Shown here: positions 46,739-59,800 of the stretch, piece after piece
Layout of the letters: each line of letters opens with the position of its first letter
Numbering within the stretch: the stretch's first letter is position 1
Assembly (NCBI GenBank): GCA_907165065.1
Contig: OU015532.1
Location: forward strand, 43,130,839-43,194,838
DNA: 64,000 bases
Reading direction: 5' to 3'
DNA from: Caprimulgus europaeus
Lineage: Eukaryota; Chordata; Aves; Caprimulgiformes; Caprimulgidae
Notes under the pieces: generated by a model
Database searches by the model: none
What the model saw: only the letters and a program-made list of their open reading frames with translations
What the model was told of the DNA's origin: nothing
Translations under genes and position numbers: made by a program

Positions 46739-47460
46739 GGGGTCTGCAAGGGGAGCAGGGACAGAATGGGAGAATATTACACCTGATGGCCCTGTGTCTG
46801 TCCAGCTGCAGCACCACGGCCATGAGCTGCTGTAGCTTCACCACATCCCTTCTCCTCCTTTCTCTCCTTCTTCCCACCTCCTCCTCTTGCTGCACCCTGG
46901 TCTTTTCCCAAGCTGCGTGTGAGGACCCCATGGCTGCAGCAGGGGAGCAGGGAGGGTGAAGGTTGAGGGGCAATCCCCAACACCATACCTGAGCTGTCCT
47001 CTTGTACCACCAACACCAATGAGCTGCAGAAGTGACATGTCCCTGTAGGCTGAGCCCTGCAAGACCCCATGACACAGCCCTGGGGACAGTGTCTGCTGCC
47101 TTCTGGGTTTCCCAGGCCAGCACTGCTTTTGGTTAGTGCTCAAACGTCTCCTTCTGCTATTGCAGCCTTCACCCCAGGACCCCTCTGAAGGCACTTTTTG
47201 TATCCTCATTAGCAACAGAGGAGACACAGGGGGATGGAGGAACAGGGCTGGGGACAGCCCTTCGGCTAGGATGCGGCTGTCCCTTCTCTGCAAGGCCAGG
47301 GACCATCTCCAGCAGGATCAGTGCCCTGGGGCACTGCCTTGCCCCAGGGATGAGAGCAGGTTTATGGTATGCCCCAGGCATGTCCCGCTGGCCACCCCAA
47401 GAAGGGTTACCCATAGGCAGAGCACCCCACAAAGCTCGTGCCATGGCTCGCACAGCTCAC

Positions 47461-47502
47461 CTGTGTCTCTGGCAGCAAACTGCTCCTTCTGGAAGATGAA
47501 AT
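47461..47502 (-). CDS. CHRM4: Predicted 42-nt cassette exon upstream of CHRM4
   Basis: On the minus strand a pyrimidine-rich acceptor (TTTTCTCTCTCCCAG) and a GTGAGC donor bracket 42 nt. It is phase 1 at both ends and open, encoding 14 residues around FIFQKEQFAARDT when joined to the exon at 60906. Inclusion or skipping would keep the frame of the receptor exon. It could be a 5' UTR exon only. No transcript evidence is available here. Confidence 0.45.
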
Positions 47503-47587
47503 CTGGGAGAGAGAAAACAGCAAGTTACACTCCAGCTTCAGCCCCAAGGAGTCCACACAAGTCCCACAACACCTTACTGAAGGGCAC

Positions 47588-47698
47588 TGTCCCTCCAATT
47601 CTCTTCCCTGTCCCCTGGGGATGTGGAGTGAGCAAGTGGCTGTGTTTGGCTGCCAGCCCAGTGCCAGCCCAGTGAAACCACCACATCCATGAAGACAA
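47588..47698 (+). repeat. 111-bp copy of the LTR 3' end
   Basis: Matches 49315-49425 at 108 of 111 positions. The match runs 13 bases past the apparent LTR end (to GAAGACAA). Confidence 0.85.
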
Positions 47699-48769
47699 TC
47701 TTGCCAACAGAGGTGGCCTTGACAAAGGGGTGATGGTGCTCAGAAGTGGATGCAGACCACTCAAACAAGGCTGAAACTGGGTCATTTGTCTTGGCCTGGT
47801 TCACAGCCCAGCCCCGACAGGCATGGGAGATGGAAGGGACTGCATGAGTGCCATCAGCTAGTGATGCCAGGAAGTGCTGGCCCCTTCCCCCAGTCCCACA
47901 TCACACTGCCCCTGAAGCCACACTGTCCATGGAGACACACAGGGTGAACCCAGCCATCTCAGCCTGCTACATGGAATTATTGAAGAAAGGCAGCAAAAAT
48001 TCTGGGCAGTCTCCAAACCAAGATGCCTGTGATCAACCCCCAAGGAAAGAAGAGGATGGACCTTAAAAAATTGATGTGTTGGGACGAAGGGGAACTTCCT
48101 GGAAGGGGAAGGAGAAGCAAAGGTGTTGGGGGAGGTGGGCTGGACAGAGGAGCTTCCCATCCCTTCACCAGCAGCTCCACCTGGGGTGGGGAGGTCCTGC
48201 TGGGCTGCCCACCCACGCAGCTCCATGGGTGCTGCTGCTGGTAGCCCAGCAGGAGCTGGTGTGGTAGGTGGGTGTCCACGTCAGCATGCGCAGCAGGAGC
48301 ACTTGGCACAGTGTGGCTCTGCAAGTTGCCTTGAGAAACGGCACTGGCTCCAAACGCCTGGAGCTCCTGAAGCTGATTTCACTAGATGTAAAACACCCCA
48401 TTAACGTGCTCCTCTCCAAAACTGGGTTTGACAGGCTCTGGGATCTGTTTGGAGTTTAAAAATCTTTTGAAAAGAAACGCCCTTGCCTTTCGTTTGTGGT
48501 GAGGGTGGGAGATTTGTACCATCAGCAAACAGCCCAGGTTTTCACATAACTGCTTTTCAAAGAGATGCAGGTGTGAGAAGATGGAAGCATGGCTGCTGAG
48601 ATGCTCAAGCCAAGGGTACCAACGTAGCTGTTAAGGCAGCGTCTGCACTACTGAGGCTACAGCTGCCAGAGTGGCTGGGGATGTCTTACATGCGCAGGGG
48701 CAAGAAGTGGGTGAGGGCCAGAGAAAAACCTCTGTGCCATTATCCTCTGAGCCTGTTACACGTGGCCCA

Positions 48770-49412
48770 TGGTCCTGGTTTTAGCTGGGACAGAGCTGGT
48801 TTCTTTTTAGCAGCTAGAACAGCGCTGGGGTTCGGTTCCAGCTGGTTTGTTATGAGGAGAACATTGATAACATACTGATGTTTTAATTTTTGCTGCAGGA
48901 AGTGAAGGACTTTGTGGCTTGTCAGTCTACAAGCACAAGATCTAAGGGGGTGAGGAATACTTAAATTAATGAGCTAAATTGGCATTTGGCTCTGCCAAGG
49001 GGCTGTTCCATCTCCTGTCCCCCATGGGCAGGAGATCCATGAGGGGCTCTTCCTCTCTGGCTCTCTCTGGCTCTCGCTCGGGCTCTCGCTCTCCCGGGAT
49101 TGCGATTTCGGTTCAGGATTGTCGCTCCTCCAGGATCGTTATCTGGGAACTTGGTCGGTGGGTGGTGAGCAGTGGCACTGGGTATCACTCATTTGCATAT
49201 TTTATTCCTATTATTATTATTATTATCATTATTATTTTAATATTATTATTTCAAGTTTTATTTTATTTCAATTATTAAATTGTTCTTATCTCACCCTACC
49301 AGTCTCCTTACTCTTGTCCCTCCAATTCTCTCCCCTGTCCCCTGGGGATGTGGAGTGAGTGAGTGGCTGTGTTTGGCTGCCAGCCCAGTGCCAGCCCAGT
49401 GAAACCACCACA
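48770..49412 (+). mobile_element. Avian ERV solo LTR
   Basis: Begins TGGTCCTGGTTTTAGCTGGG and ends AGTGAAACCACCACA, as do widespread bird ERV LTRs. It contains the characteristic (ATT)n tract and TTCAATTATTAAATTGTTCT near the 3' end. No internal retroviral sequence flanks it. Target-site duplications were not clear, so the ends may be off by a few bases. Confidence 0.75.
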
Positions 49413-50151
49413 TCCATGAAGACAAAATACACTGAAAAGGAAGCAACACCTTTTGGTAGATACTAAATGCTAAATACTGATGGAGTGAGGGAGCCCATCG
49501 GCACTGCCCAGCTCTGCACCAAGCTCCACACACAAGGGATGCATCAAGGGAGAAGAAAAGTGGTTTCTGCTGACATCTTCTCCTGGGCACCCAGCCAGAG
49601 ATGCGAGAAAAGGTGATAAGTGTATAAAATAGATAATCGTGGCACTTTGGGGGTTGGTTTCAGTACAATGGAAATGAGTTTTAAATCCTTCGCTTTGGTG
49701 AGATGGGGAGATTTAGCTGTCATTCTTGTAACAGCTAATCAAACCCATCAGACAAGCTAGCAATCAAGCAGACATCTACCCCAGCTCTTCCAGGAAGAAT
49801 TTGAAAACCCAGAAAAGAAAACTTTTCTTTGTCTCTGCTAAAATGAGTGTTTAGCTTTTTCACTTCAGTTTGTGAACTGGCATCTTCTTCTAAGTGTCTT
49901 TAATTAGTTATCAGCCTTGACAGAGGGTTGTGTTCTCAGTTGCCTGAAGTGAAAAAAAAACAAACCAGCTTGTCCTTCTCCATAAAACCGTTTGTACAGG
50001 CCATGAGAAATGAAGGAGAAGACTGGAGCAGCCCGACTCGCGTGTCTTCGGATGCCACCCAGAGGTCACGCTGGAAATGGCTGTGCTGAGACGGGCAACG
50101 GCAGCCGCAGGATGAAGGAGCCCCAGGGTGAAGGACATCAAGGGGTATTTT

Positions 50152-50368
50152 AATCATAGAATCATAGAATGGTTTGGGTTGGAAGGGACCCTAAAGCTCA
50201 TCCAGTTCCAACCCCCCTGCCATCAGCAGGGACACCTTCCACTAGACCAGGTTGCTCAAAGCCTCATCCAACCTGGCCTTGAACACTTCCAGGGAGGAGC
50301 AGCCACAGCTTCTCTGGGCAATCTGGGCCAGTGTCTCACCACCCTCACAGGAAAGAATTTCTTTTCTT
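50152..50368 (-). mobile_element. CR1 LINE copy in CHRM4 upstream intron
   Basis: Inverted CR1 tail with duplicated AATCATAG at its end; same subfamily as 4517-4695. Confidence 0.88.
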
Positions 50369-53300
50369 TTGAAAACGAGCCTTCACTGAAGGGCAAAAAT
50401 AAAGCAATGTGTCGTTTGAGGGCAGGAGGAGGAATGACAATGGTTAAGGATGTGAAGATACGTACAACACACACATACAACAACGTGTACAAGCTGGAAG
50501 ATGTCCCCCTCACCTCTGACACGCTGGCTATTTTCTGCCATGTCCCAGCCCATCAGACATCCCTTCTCTCCCCATCTTCTCTCTCCATCCTGCCATCTCT
50601 CTCTTCTGCCCTGGACACCCCCTCTGAGCTCGCCAGGACAGCCTGGCGCTGTCTTTGCCTCCTGGAGCAGGACAGGCAGCTCAGTCTGGAGCTGGGAGAA
50701 GGCCAAGGGTGCTATGAATTCACCAGGTCTCAGAGCAGCTGACCAAACCATGCACCATACCTGCATAGGCACTGGGGATAGATCCCACCATTTGCCTTTG
50801 GGCCTCCAGGCCGTGCAGGGAGGACCTGGGCAGGCACACAGCCCTCAGGTAGCCCCAGCCCTGCCTGTGTCCCCAGGATGTGCCCAAGAACAGAGGGGAC
50901 AGGCAGGAGAGCTGCGGTGCTCCAACGGACTCGCCAGTGTGACTCCATCTCCACTGTGACACATCTGACACTGTGAAGCCCTCAGACACCAAGGGACCTC
51001 TCCAGGCCTGGGATCTCCCCACTAAATGCCTCTCTCATGCCCCCCAATGTCCATCTCTCTCCTACTGCACCTCCAGGAGCACATTACTCCTCTCCCTCCC
51101 CTCACACCCCCCATCCCACATCACCTTCCCTGTCTCCATCCCTCTTTGCCCACTGCCTCCATGACAGCACCACAGAGAGGAGGTGCAGCCTTGGCAAAGC
51201 CCAGAGGTGACGTAGGTCTCCTGGGGTGAGGCCCCTATCTGCAACATCAATTGGCTTTTCAGCCTGCGCACGCCATCCCTTGTCTGCAGCGCTCAGTGGG
51301 TGCTCTCCCAGACCTGCTCTCACCAGCCAACTACAGCAAGCTCCATCACCAGCTTCTTCCCTCCCTAGGACTTCGGGCAGTGATTTATGACTGGTTTTCT
51401 CCCCTGCATCAAAGCCATTAGAAGCCTCCAACTCTTCACTGATAGCATCTTTTGCTCTAAAGGCTTCCGTGGCTGCTGCAGCACTCAGCAAGCGTACCCT
51501 CAAGACAGGGAGGCGCCTTTCCCTTCCCACCCAACATCTTGCATGTTATGGATGAAGACACGAGGCACATGCGGCTGCAGATCCAAGCAGAGATGGTTGT
51601 AATTTGGGTGGGGTCCACCTATTTAGGGCAGTGCATGGCACAGCAGGGTCCCCATCGCTGCATGAGATCATAGGTGCTACCACTGTCGGATGAGGAGACA
51701 GCTCCAGAGCAAGAGAGCAAAGCCAGCTCTGTTCACCCCTCCTTGGTCACAGGGTGACATCTGAGGACACAGCAGAAACCTCCTGCTATTTCCTTGCTGC
51801 ACACCTCATGTGCCACTACCCAAAAAGCCTGCACTGGCTCAAGACAAGTGCTCCGTCAGCCTCTGTGGGATGCAGGGTCTCACTCCCTTCTGCCCACCCT
51901 GTCACTCTCTTCATGATAGGAGCTGGCCACCATCCCCATCAGTGCGGTGAAGGCAGTGGGACAGGCTGGTATTTACATGTGCCCATGTGATGGTGGCACC
52001 TTGAGCTGTGGGATGAGCTCCTGGAGCAAGGAGCCCTTCTGCTCCAGTGTTCCCTGCTTCTGCTCCCTGTTCTGCACAGCCTCCCCACGCCCCTCCACAG
52101 CCCCCATCATGCCACCACTAGCCACCCCCACTCCCAGCTCCATCACTGCTTCCATCCCAGCCCCATCTTCATCCTCGGGGCTGGGGGGAGCAGGTGCAGG
52201 TGGGGACAAAGTCACAGCTGGTCCATGTGTGGCTTGAAGCAAGGTCTTTGGGAATGAGCAGCGCTGTGCACACACCCAGCACGCTGGGTGAGCACTGCCA
52301 CCAAAACCCAAGCCCCATGCTCACATGCCTGTCAGGGGAAGAAGACATTTGTAGGGGAAGGACAGGAATTAGAGCAACCATCACTTTCCCAGAGGCTTCT
52401 GAGTGTGAGCTGCTCCCAGAGCAGATGGGCTTTTGCTCCACACGGGAGCAACCAGCCCTTTGGATGAACAGCAAAGCTGGAGAGACCTCGAGCCCAGGGA
52501 GCTCCTGCCCCAGTAGGGATGAGGTGGCTGCCAACTCCCAGCTGGGTGCACTGTCCTGGGCTCTGGGTGCTTCCTGACTCCAGGAGGAAGGGAAGCTGTC
52601 CCCTCCACCGCAGGGACATCCTCGGGGAAGGAACACGTCACCCCCTGCTCCAGCTGCAGCCAGGGCACATCATCTCTGGCGTCACTGTTGTGAAGAGCCA
52701 GGCCAGCCCTCCCAGCCCCACTGCCAGCCCCCTGCTTGTCTTTGCCTTCCTAAAAGTGCCGAGAGGGTGAAAATCTTCAGGGGATGAGTTCCATCATGTC
52801 ACACTGGTGACATGACGTGGGGTTGGGCAGTCAGTGCAGCCACAACCTGCCTTGGGAGAGGAGGGAGGGATGGAAAGGGAGGAAAAGAGAGAGGAAGGAC
52901 AGAAGGTGCTGAACGAATACTTGTGTTAATGGCTCCTGTGTGCCTGTGACATAAAGGGAAGGGGTGACACTCTGCAGAGGGATGACAGTTAGTGGTGCTA
53001 ATTGCGTTATCTAATAGCCGTTAATTAGTTCCTGAGTCATGGCACCAGTTTACATCTAGTGAGGGTTTGTTCTGGTTGACTGATTCACACCCCTCAAAGA
53101 GTGTGAAAATAGAGTTCCAAGATAGTGGGAACAGGCACCTCAGAAATACAATATATGGGGACAAAAATCAAGGGGGGCGGCCGCGCTGGCACCTCTCTGG
53201 CATGGCAAGGGTCAAGGGGCCCCGGAGTCCTTATCCTGCTCCAGAGGAGATCCGAGCCATGGAGCTGGAGGAGTTCCTCCTTGCCAGTAATACATGGGGT

Positions 53301-56300
53301 TGGTCTGAGCAGTTGATTTTTCCATTAAATAATTTATCCCTCTTTCTTCTTTTGCTATTCAACTGGTTCTGATGAGAGAAAGCAAATTCCTCCAGCCTCA
53401 CAAGCTTGGAGTCTCTGATGGCTTTTCCTGGAGCTACCAGAGAAGCAGTGAGCTCACAGCAGCACAGGAGCTGGCAGCTTTCAGGGAAGGGTGAGGGGGC
53501 TGGAGAATGCCCCCCTCTCCATGCTCAGCATGTGTTTGTGCATCAGGTTTTGAAAATTCCCTGTGCCCAAGGCCAGAAGGAAGCATTGCTGTCACCTAAC
53601 CTGACCACCCGCACCCAGCAAGCCAGGAGCCTCCCCTGCCTTTGCTGGTGCTTCTAACTGGGTGGTTGTTGTTGGGTTTCAAAGCCAAACCGAGGCATGT
53701 CACCCAAGGCAGCGTGCACCCAGCTGTGAGGGGTGCTTGCAGGTCAGAGCCACAGCTTACGAGTCACCCATCTAAGGAGCACCCAGGCCAGCACACTCAT
53801 CAGCACCCCACAGCTAGCACAGCTGTACCCCCAGCCCAAGCTGGACCCCTTGGTTCTTGCTGGTGTCCCTAACATGTCCTGCATCATATGAAGCTTGTCA
53901 AGGGGCCACGCACCATCTACCCCCAGCGTTCCCAGGCAAGAAGCAGACTGAAGAGAAAGTGGGTTTGAGTGGTTAAAAGTCACTCCTATAAACAACCTTC
54001 CTGCACGCTGGCTGTTCTGACAATAATTAACCATCTACCACACAATTATTAGGCCCAATAAATACCCTATCAATCAGTGTAATGCTAATAGCAAACGCCA
54101 TGCAACCCAACCCCAGCCTTACCTCGCTGTGCCCAGCCCACGGCTCCTGGGCACCGGCAGCTCCCCGGCAGCTCCCGCGCCAGCTCCGGTGGGTGACATC
54201 ACAGGGACACAGCTCACCGCAGGGACATCCCACAGCGGGGCCAGGGGAATGCCATCCCCACCATCCTGTGCCCTCTGCCAGAGCTCAGCCCATGCCAGGG
54301 AGCCGGGAAGGTGCTTGGCTTTCAGCTGAGCCTGGGCTGAATCTGCGCTTCTCCTCTCTTGTGTTCTGCACTAATGCTCTCTGCCTCAGAGAGATGCTCA
54401 CGTTCTTCTCTGTCTCTGGGCTGAAGCTTTAATAGGACCCAGCTGTGTCAAGGCAGCACAACAGAAATAACCCCGCTGCAGCTACAGGTCCTGCTGCCAG
54501 GAAGGGCTTTGGGCTCAGCAGAGGGGAAGGAGGATGACGGAGGATTACAACAACAAGTGGCTGCCTGGATTAGCTGGGCTCTCCCTGGGGAGAGGTTAGT
54601 GGCCGGGATCTGACGCCTGCGGGAGAGACAGTGCTGGAAGAGGGATGATGAGGGCAGGGAGTTACAAGACCCCAAAACTGATCACTTAGAAAAACAGCTC
54701 TCCCTGCTCCAGGGACAAGGACAGGCCATGCTTGGGGACAGGCAAAAGAGATGGACTCAGCCCCTCTTTGGGGACACCAGTTGCAGGGAAGCCCCCTCAC
54801 CCTGCCAGTGCCCCACACAGCTATGGTCACCCATGCCAGGCACCTGACACCCACCCAGGGTGCCAGCACACCCCAGATTTCCCCCCCAGAAGCTGTCACT
54901 GGGCAAACTGGGAGCTGGCACCCATGAAAACAACCACAGCACCCTGTGCCCACCCTCCTTGTCCCTGGGGTCCCCATGGGCTGTGGGGTGAGGACACAGC
55001 TCAGTTGGTCAGAGACGCCCTGTGGCCCCGGCAGAGCAGAGCTGTTGGGAGGGCAGAGGAGAGCCGTGCTTCTTTGTGAGAAACTTGTCCCAGAGCCACA
55101 GAGGGGAAAGCACCGAGGTCCTCACCTGAAATTTTAAAGAGCAGGAGATGGGAACTAGAGCCCCTTGCCCTATGGAGCAAGGCTCTGTGGGGCTTTGAGT
55201 GGATGAATAATGGGTGAGAGAAAAGACAGCTCATCGAGGGAACTGCCAGGGGCAGAAAATGGGGCAAAAGAAAGGGCCCTGCAGGGCAGATGTGGATGTG
55301 ACAGAGGACAACTCTCATCCTGGGGACAGACAGCAGAGGGGAATCTTTGGGGCGGTTAATAAAAAGGGAAACTGAAAATACTCCGTCTCATTTGATCACA
55401 AGATTTGCCAGAGGGTTTGGTGTTGGAGGTGATGCCTAAGCAACGGGACAGAGAGAAGGACAGGAGCCAGAGGAGAAGCTGGGCAGGGGAGCCCAGGGCA
55501 TGGGCAGGCGAGCCCAGGGCATGGGCAGGCAGCACAGGAAGCATGGAGGTCAGGGGAGGAGAGCAGGTAGGAAGACCTTGGTGACAACAGAGGAGGGAAG
55601 GGGCAGAGAGAAAGAGGATGGCAATAGCTTCAGGCTGCCAGGGTGGGATTGCACATCCTCCCCGCGGAAGAGCCCTAAGAAACTCTTCTGAGAGGGAGAG
55701 ACCTCACGCAGAGACAGTGCCTGCAAATGTCTCCGTGCTGCCTTTCCAGAGGCTCCCACTGGCTCCTGGAAACCTTTGTGGGCTGCAGCAGTCCTGCTCA
55801 GTCAGCCCAGCTCTGCCCAAGAGTCACTTCTCTCACCACAGGAACAGGATGGTGGTCCCCAGCCTGTCACAGCCCTACACGAACGCTGCCAATGGCACCT
55901 CGCAGCACTGCATGGAGCTTTTAGCCACCTCACTGCCTGCAGCTGCACATGGCAGCAGAAAGTTTCATGAGGTGGGCATCACTGATGGACCATGGTGGGT
56001 CACCTGAGCTCTGCAAACAGCCTAGAGATGACCATGCTAGGTGCTGCTCCTACGTGCTGCAGAAAGGCAGACCCAAGCCCAGGCAACTTGTGCAACACCC
56101 AGGTGAACGCCACACCTGATGCCAGCAGGGTTCTATTGCTCTCCACTCCTGCCTGCACACACACACATGCTTTGGTTTTTTGGCTTTAACTGGGACTGCA
56201 CAGGATGTGACTGCTGGTGGAGCCGGGATCCACACTGCCCTGAAGGCACTAGAGATGGCGAGATGCTCCCTCCCATCTCAGTCACGCAAAGATCTCACAA

Positions 56301-56750
56301 GGATGCCTGTCCCTCCGCGGCAGAGCCAGCCCGTCACGCTGCCCGTGGTGGGGCTCAGCTAACATCAACATCGGGGAGGGTTCATGAGGGAGGGGTCACT
56401 GAAGCAAGGCGCCATGGGTGCCTCTAGAGAGCTGTCCCATGACCTGGAGCAGAAGGCAGGGCCTGGGACATCATGTTTGTAGAGTGATGTTATCAGACCT
56501 CGGTGTTGCACAACTGGAGCTTTGAGTTTCCCACAGACAAATCAATCTAATTCTGCTTAAAGTGCCTAAAGACATTAACCCATTAACCAACACAAACCGT
56601 CTGCTGGAACAGACCAACCTGCAGGCAACACTTCACCCTTGTTCTCCAGATGCCTCCAGCTGAGGCAGTTGGTGCCAGCCCCAGCCAGCTTCAGCAGTGC
56701 CAAGACTTGCTGCTGCTCTGACCTGCAAGCTGCAAGGTGCCATAAAATAC

Positions 56751-56803
56751 ATAGAATCAGAGCATGGTAAGGGTTGGAAGGGACCTTAAAGATCATGAGA
56801 TTT
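56751..56803 (-). mobile_element. CR1 LINE terminal fragment
   Basis: About 50 bp (ATAGAATCAGAGCATGG ... GGAAGGGACCTTAAAG). Confidence 0.78.
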
Positions 56804-59800
56804 AACAGCAGTTGTGGTAGCAGAGGGGTTTCTTCTCCACCTGGCTTTCTTGGCCAGAGGAGCACAGCTAGCCTCCCTAGCTTGGCACCACACTGATAGC
56901 CCACCCTGTCCAAGGAGCTCCATGGTTTACACCAAGTCCTGCCTTTAAAGGACAACCTTCCCAGCTGCTGCTCTTCCTGCACCAGCTGACCTGGGATGAA
57001 ATTCCTCTTTGTGGTTCTCCATGTGCCTCTCCAGCCCTCTCTGAGTCAAAGAAACAGCTCCCAGGGTGGGTGCAGGTCCTCTGCACCAGCACATCTCAGC
57101 CTGCCTAACACTGAGGCACGGGCAACAGGAAGGGGACGGGGCACTTGGGCATCTCTGCTGCTGCCTCGTGCATTGAGTGGGGCATGGGATGCCAGGGACA
57201 ATGGGGACAGGGTCACAGCAAGACAGGAGGGTCAGCATCACTCCCACAGCTCTGATTTACAGGACCTCCAGCAATGGTTTTGGGGATTGTCAAAGGGACA
57301 AGGCTCTGTGCCTGCAGCTGCTGCGTGTGGAGGCTTGGACAGGCTGGTGAAGTTAATTTTCTCAGCAAACTTACATCTCACACGGTATAAACTGAGTCTT
57401 TGTTTGAGTTCCTCCTCCATGCAGTGCAGCCTGAGGGCTGAAGGCATCTCTGGAGGGTTCCAGGAGCAGCCTCGGGGCAAAGGCATGAGCAGCCATGCCT
57501 GGCACATGAGGGGTGAGGATGAGGAGCATTTCTGGCAGATCCTTGCTTTCCAACACTCACACTTGCAAGGAGTGTGGACCCAAGGTCTGAAGCCAGGTCA
57601 AATGATGGCAACATGGCCTAGAGTCAAGTCCCAGCAGGACCAGTGCATCCATCCGCAGGGAAGGTGGGATGGATGCCAACGTGCACACAGCGTGGGGACA
57701 CCCAGATGTCTGCTGCTGGGGCTGGAGGCTAAATATCAAAGGAGGGACCTGTAGGTGAGACACCCTGCCCTGTGCTCCTGCCCCAGCAGAGTCCTGGTGT
57801 AGCAGGCAAGCCTGCCCAGGAGCACTCACCCCAGCCTAATCTGGCCAGGAAATGCCCAACTCCCCCTTGGAGCTTCAGCAAATTAATTTGTCTGAATATA
57901 TAGCACAAGGGCCAACCCTGGTACATCCAAGGGTGTGGATGCAGTGAGTCTTTCCTGTGCCTAAAGAGTTAAAGGGATGTGGTGGTGGGCAGTGGCTATG
58001 GGTTAGGTAACAGCCCCCCACTCAGACCCTCACTGCCCAGCCTGCCCTGAGCAGAAGAGCATGTGAGACTTCCCAGAAACTGGTGGCTGTTTTCTAACTG
58101 GTCACCTAAATCCCTCGGAGGAGAGATGGCTTTGGCATGGCTCCAAAAGACATCTTGAAGAGGCTTCAACATGGTTGGGGTGCTGAGCACCCCTTCCTCT
58201 CCCCACCCAGGCCCCTGGCATGCTCATGGTGGGTGCTGGTGCTAAGAAGCCCACCTTAAATGATGAAGAGAGGAGAGGAAGTAGATGGGAACAATCTGGT
58301 CCAAACTTCCACTTCTTGGTCCTGCACCCTCACATCTCCCAAAAACACGTGTCCTTTAAATACACAGTTTTAGAGCCAGCTCGAATGGATGCCGAAATGC
58401 AAAGCAAACCTCCTCCTCTGGCTTAGTGGAGAGCAACAAGGGCATTGCCCTGTGTCACACTGAGCAGAGACTGGCTCAAGGACAACGCCTGCTTCTCCAG
58501 AAGGTGCCCATCAAAGCCCTGATGTAACGTGCCGAGGAGAAGGGGTCAGCGTGCGCACGTGAAACTCTTGCTGCGTGTACGTGTCTGCGGAAAGAGGAGC
58601 TGCGTTGGTGCAGAAAGCAGCAGCCCCTTGCAAACAGCCTCAATCTCCCCATCTCCCTCTCCTCTCGCTGTTGCTCTCTCCTCTGCCTTTGCAGAGCTGC
58701 GTCTGCCACCTCAGCTGGGCACCCACCAGCTCTCTTCACCCCCGTGGGTGCTGCTGGGCAGGGTGGGCAGAGAAGGGCTCCACAGCGAAGGCGTGCTAGG
58801 GACTGCTCTGCATCAGCTGCTCCTCCTGCTCTCACTATTTTTATTCCTTGGTTTTGTCTTCTTTTTTTTTTTTTTTCCTGGGGAGATGTTTGTCATTTTA
58901 ATAAAAAAAAATAATAATTAAAAAAACCAAACAAACAAAAACTCAACCATGACAAAACCTGATATCGATAGGATCCTCGTGGGGACAGTTTAAAGAGAAA
59001 GCCATGCTCCTTCTGCAAACTCAGAATAATTGGATCACAGCATTAATTAATCATTTCAGTTCATTTCTCGTCTGTGAAAGAAAACAGAGTGACCTGCTGA
59101 GACGAGTGTGCCCCTCGTGTGAATAAACAAACCGCTTTTACCAGTAGCCTTCCTCCTCCTCCTCCTCCCTCTGCCCACTCACCGGGTCACTCCTGGGGCT
59201 GCTGCCGCTCTGGCCGGCAGACCCGGGAACTTGCTCTGGCTCTGAGCAAGGGACACACTGGTTTGGCTCCAGCAGAGGACAATCCCATCCCAGATACCTG
59301 CTCCCATTCCCACCTTCCCCAGCCAGGAGCTCTTCCTGCTGGCCACCAGCCTGGCTGAGGGCTGAACCAAGGATGGGTGGTGATTTCTTAGGCTCTCTGT
59401 ACAAGTGAAATCGTCCCATCGGACACCCTGCTCTTTTTTGGGATGGGGCCTCATTCAGGCTGGAGAGCAGCAGCAGGTGCTCAGCTGACAGAAGTCAAGG
59501 CATTAGGAAACAGGAGGTGATGCCCAGCAGTAGTGACAGCAAAAAGCATCTTGCTGTCGCCTGTGATTTCAACGTGAGCGTTGTCACTGGTGATGTTTCA
59601 CCAAAAGCCTGGGCTCTAGGACCCTGGCATCTGAGTGTTTTGATAGACAGTGCCAGCATCCACAAGCCACCCCACTGGCTGGGTACCCACCCTCTCAATC
59701 CTTCTGCTCATCCTGCAAGTAGTGACAGGAGAAGCCAAATCATCCTTGGAGGTCACGCAAGGCACCTGTGACAAAGCAGTGAGCCCCCAACACCCAAAGC

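Noticed and set aside
58476..58835. 119-codon minus-strand frame, arginine-rich
   Set aside because: No domain or splice structure; adjacent to poly-T/A tracts; likely chance.
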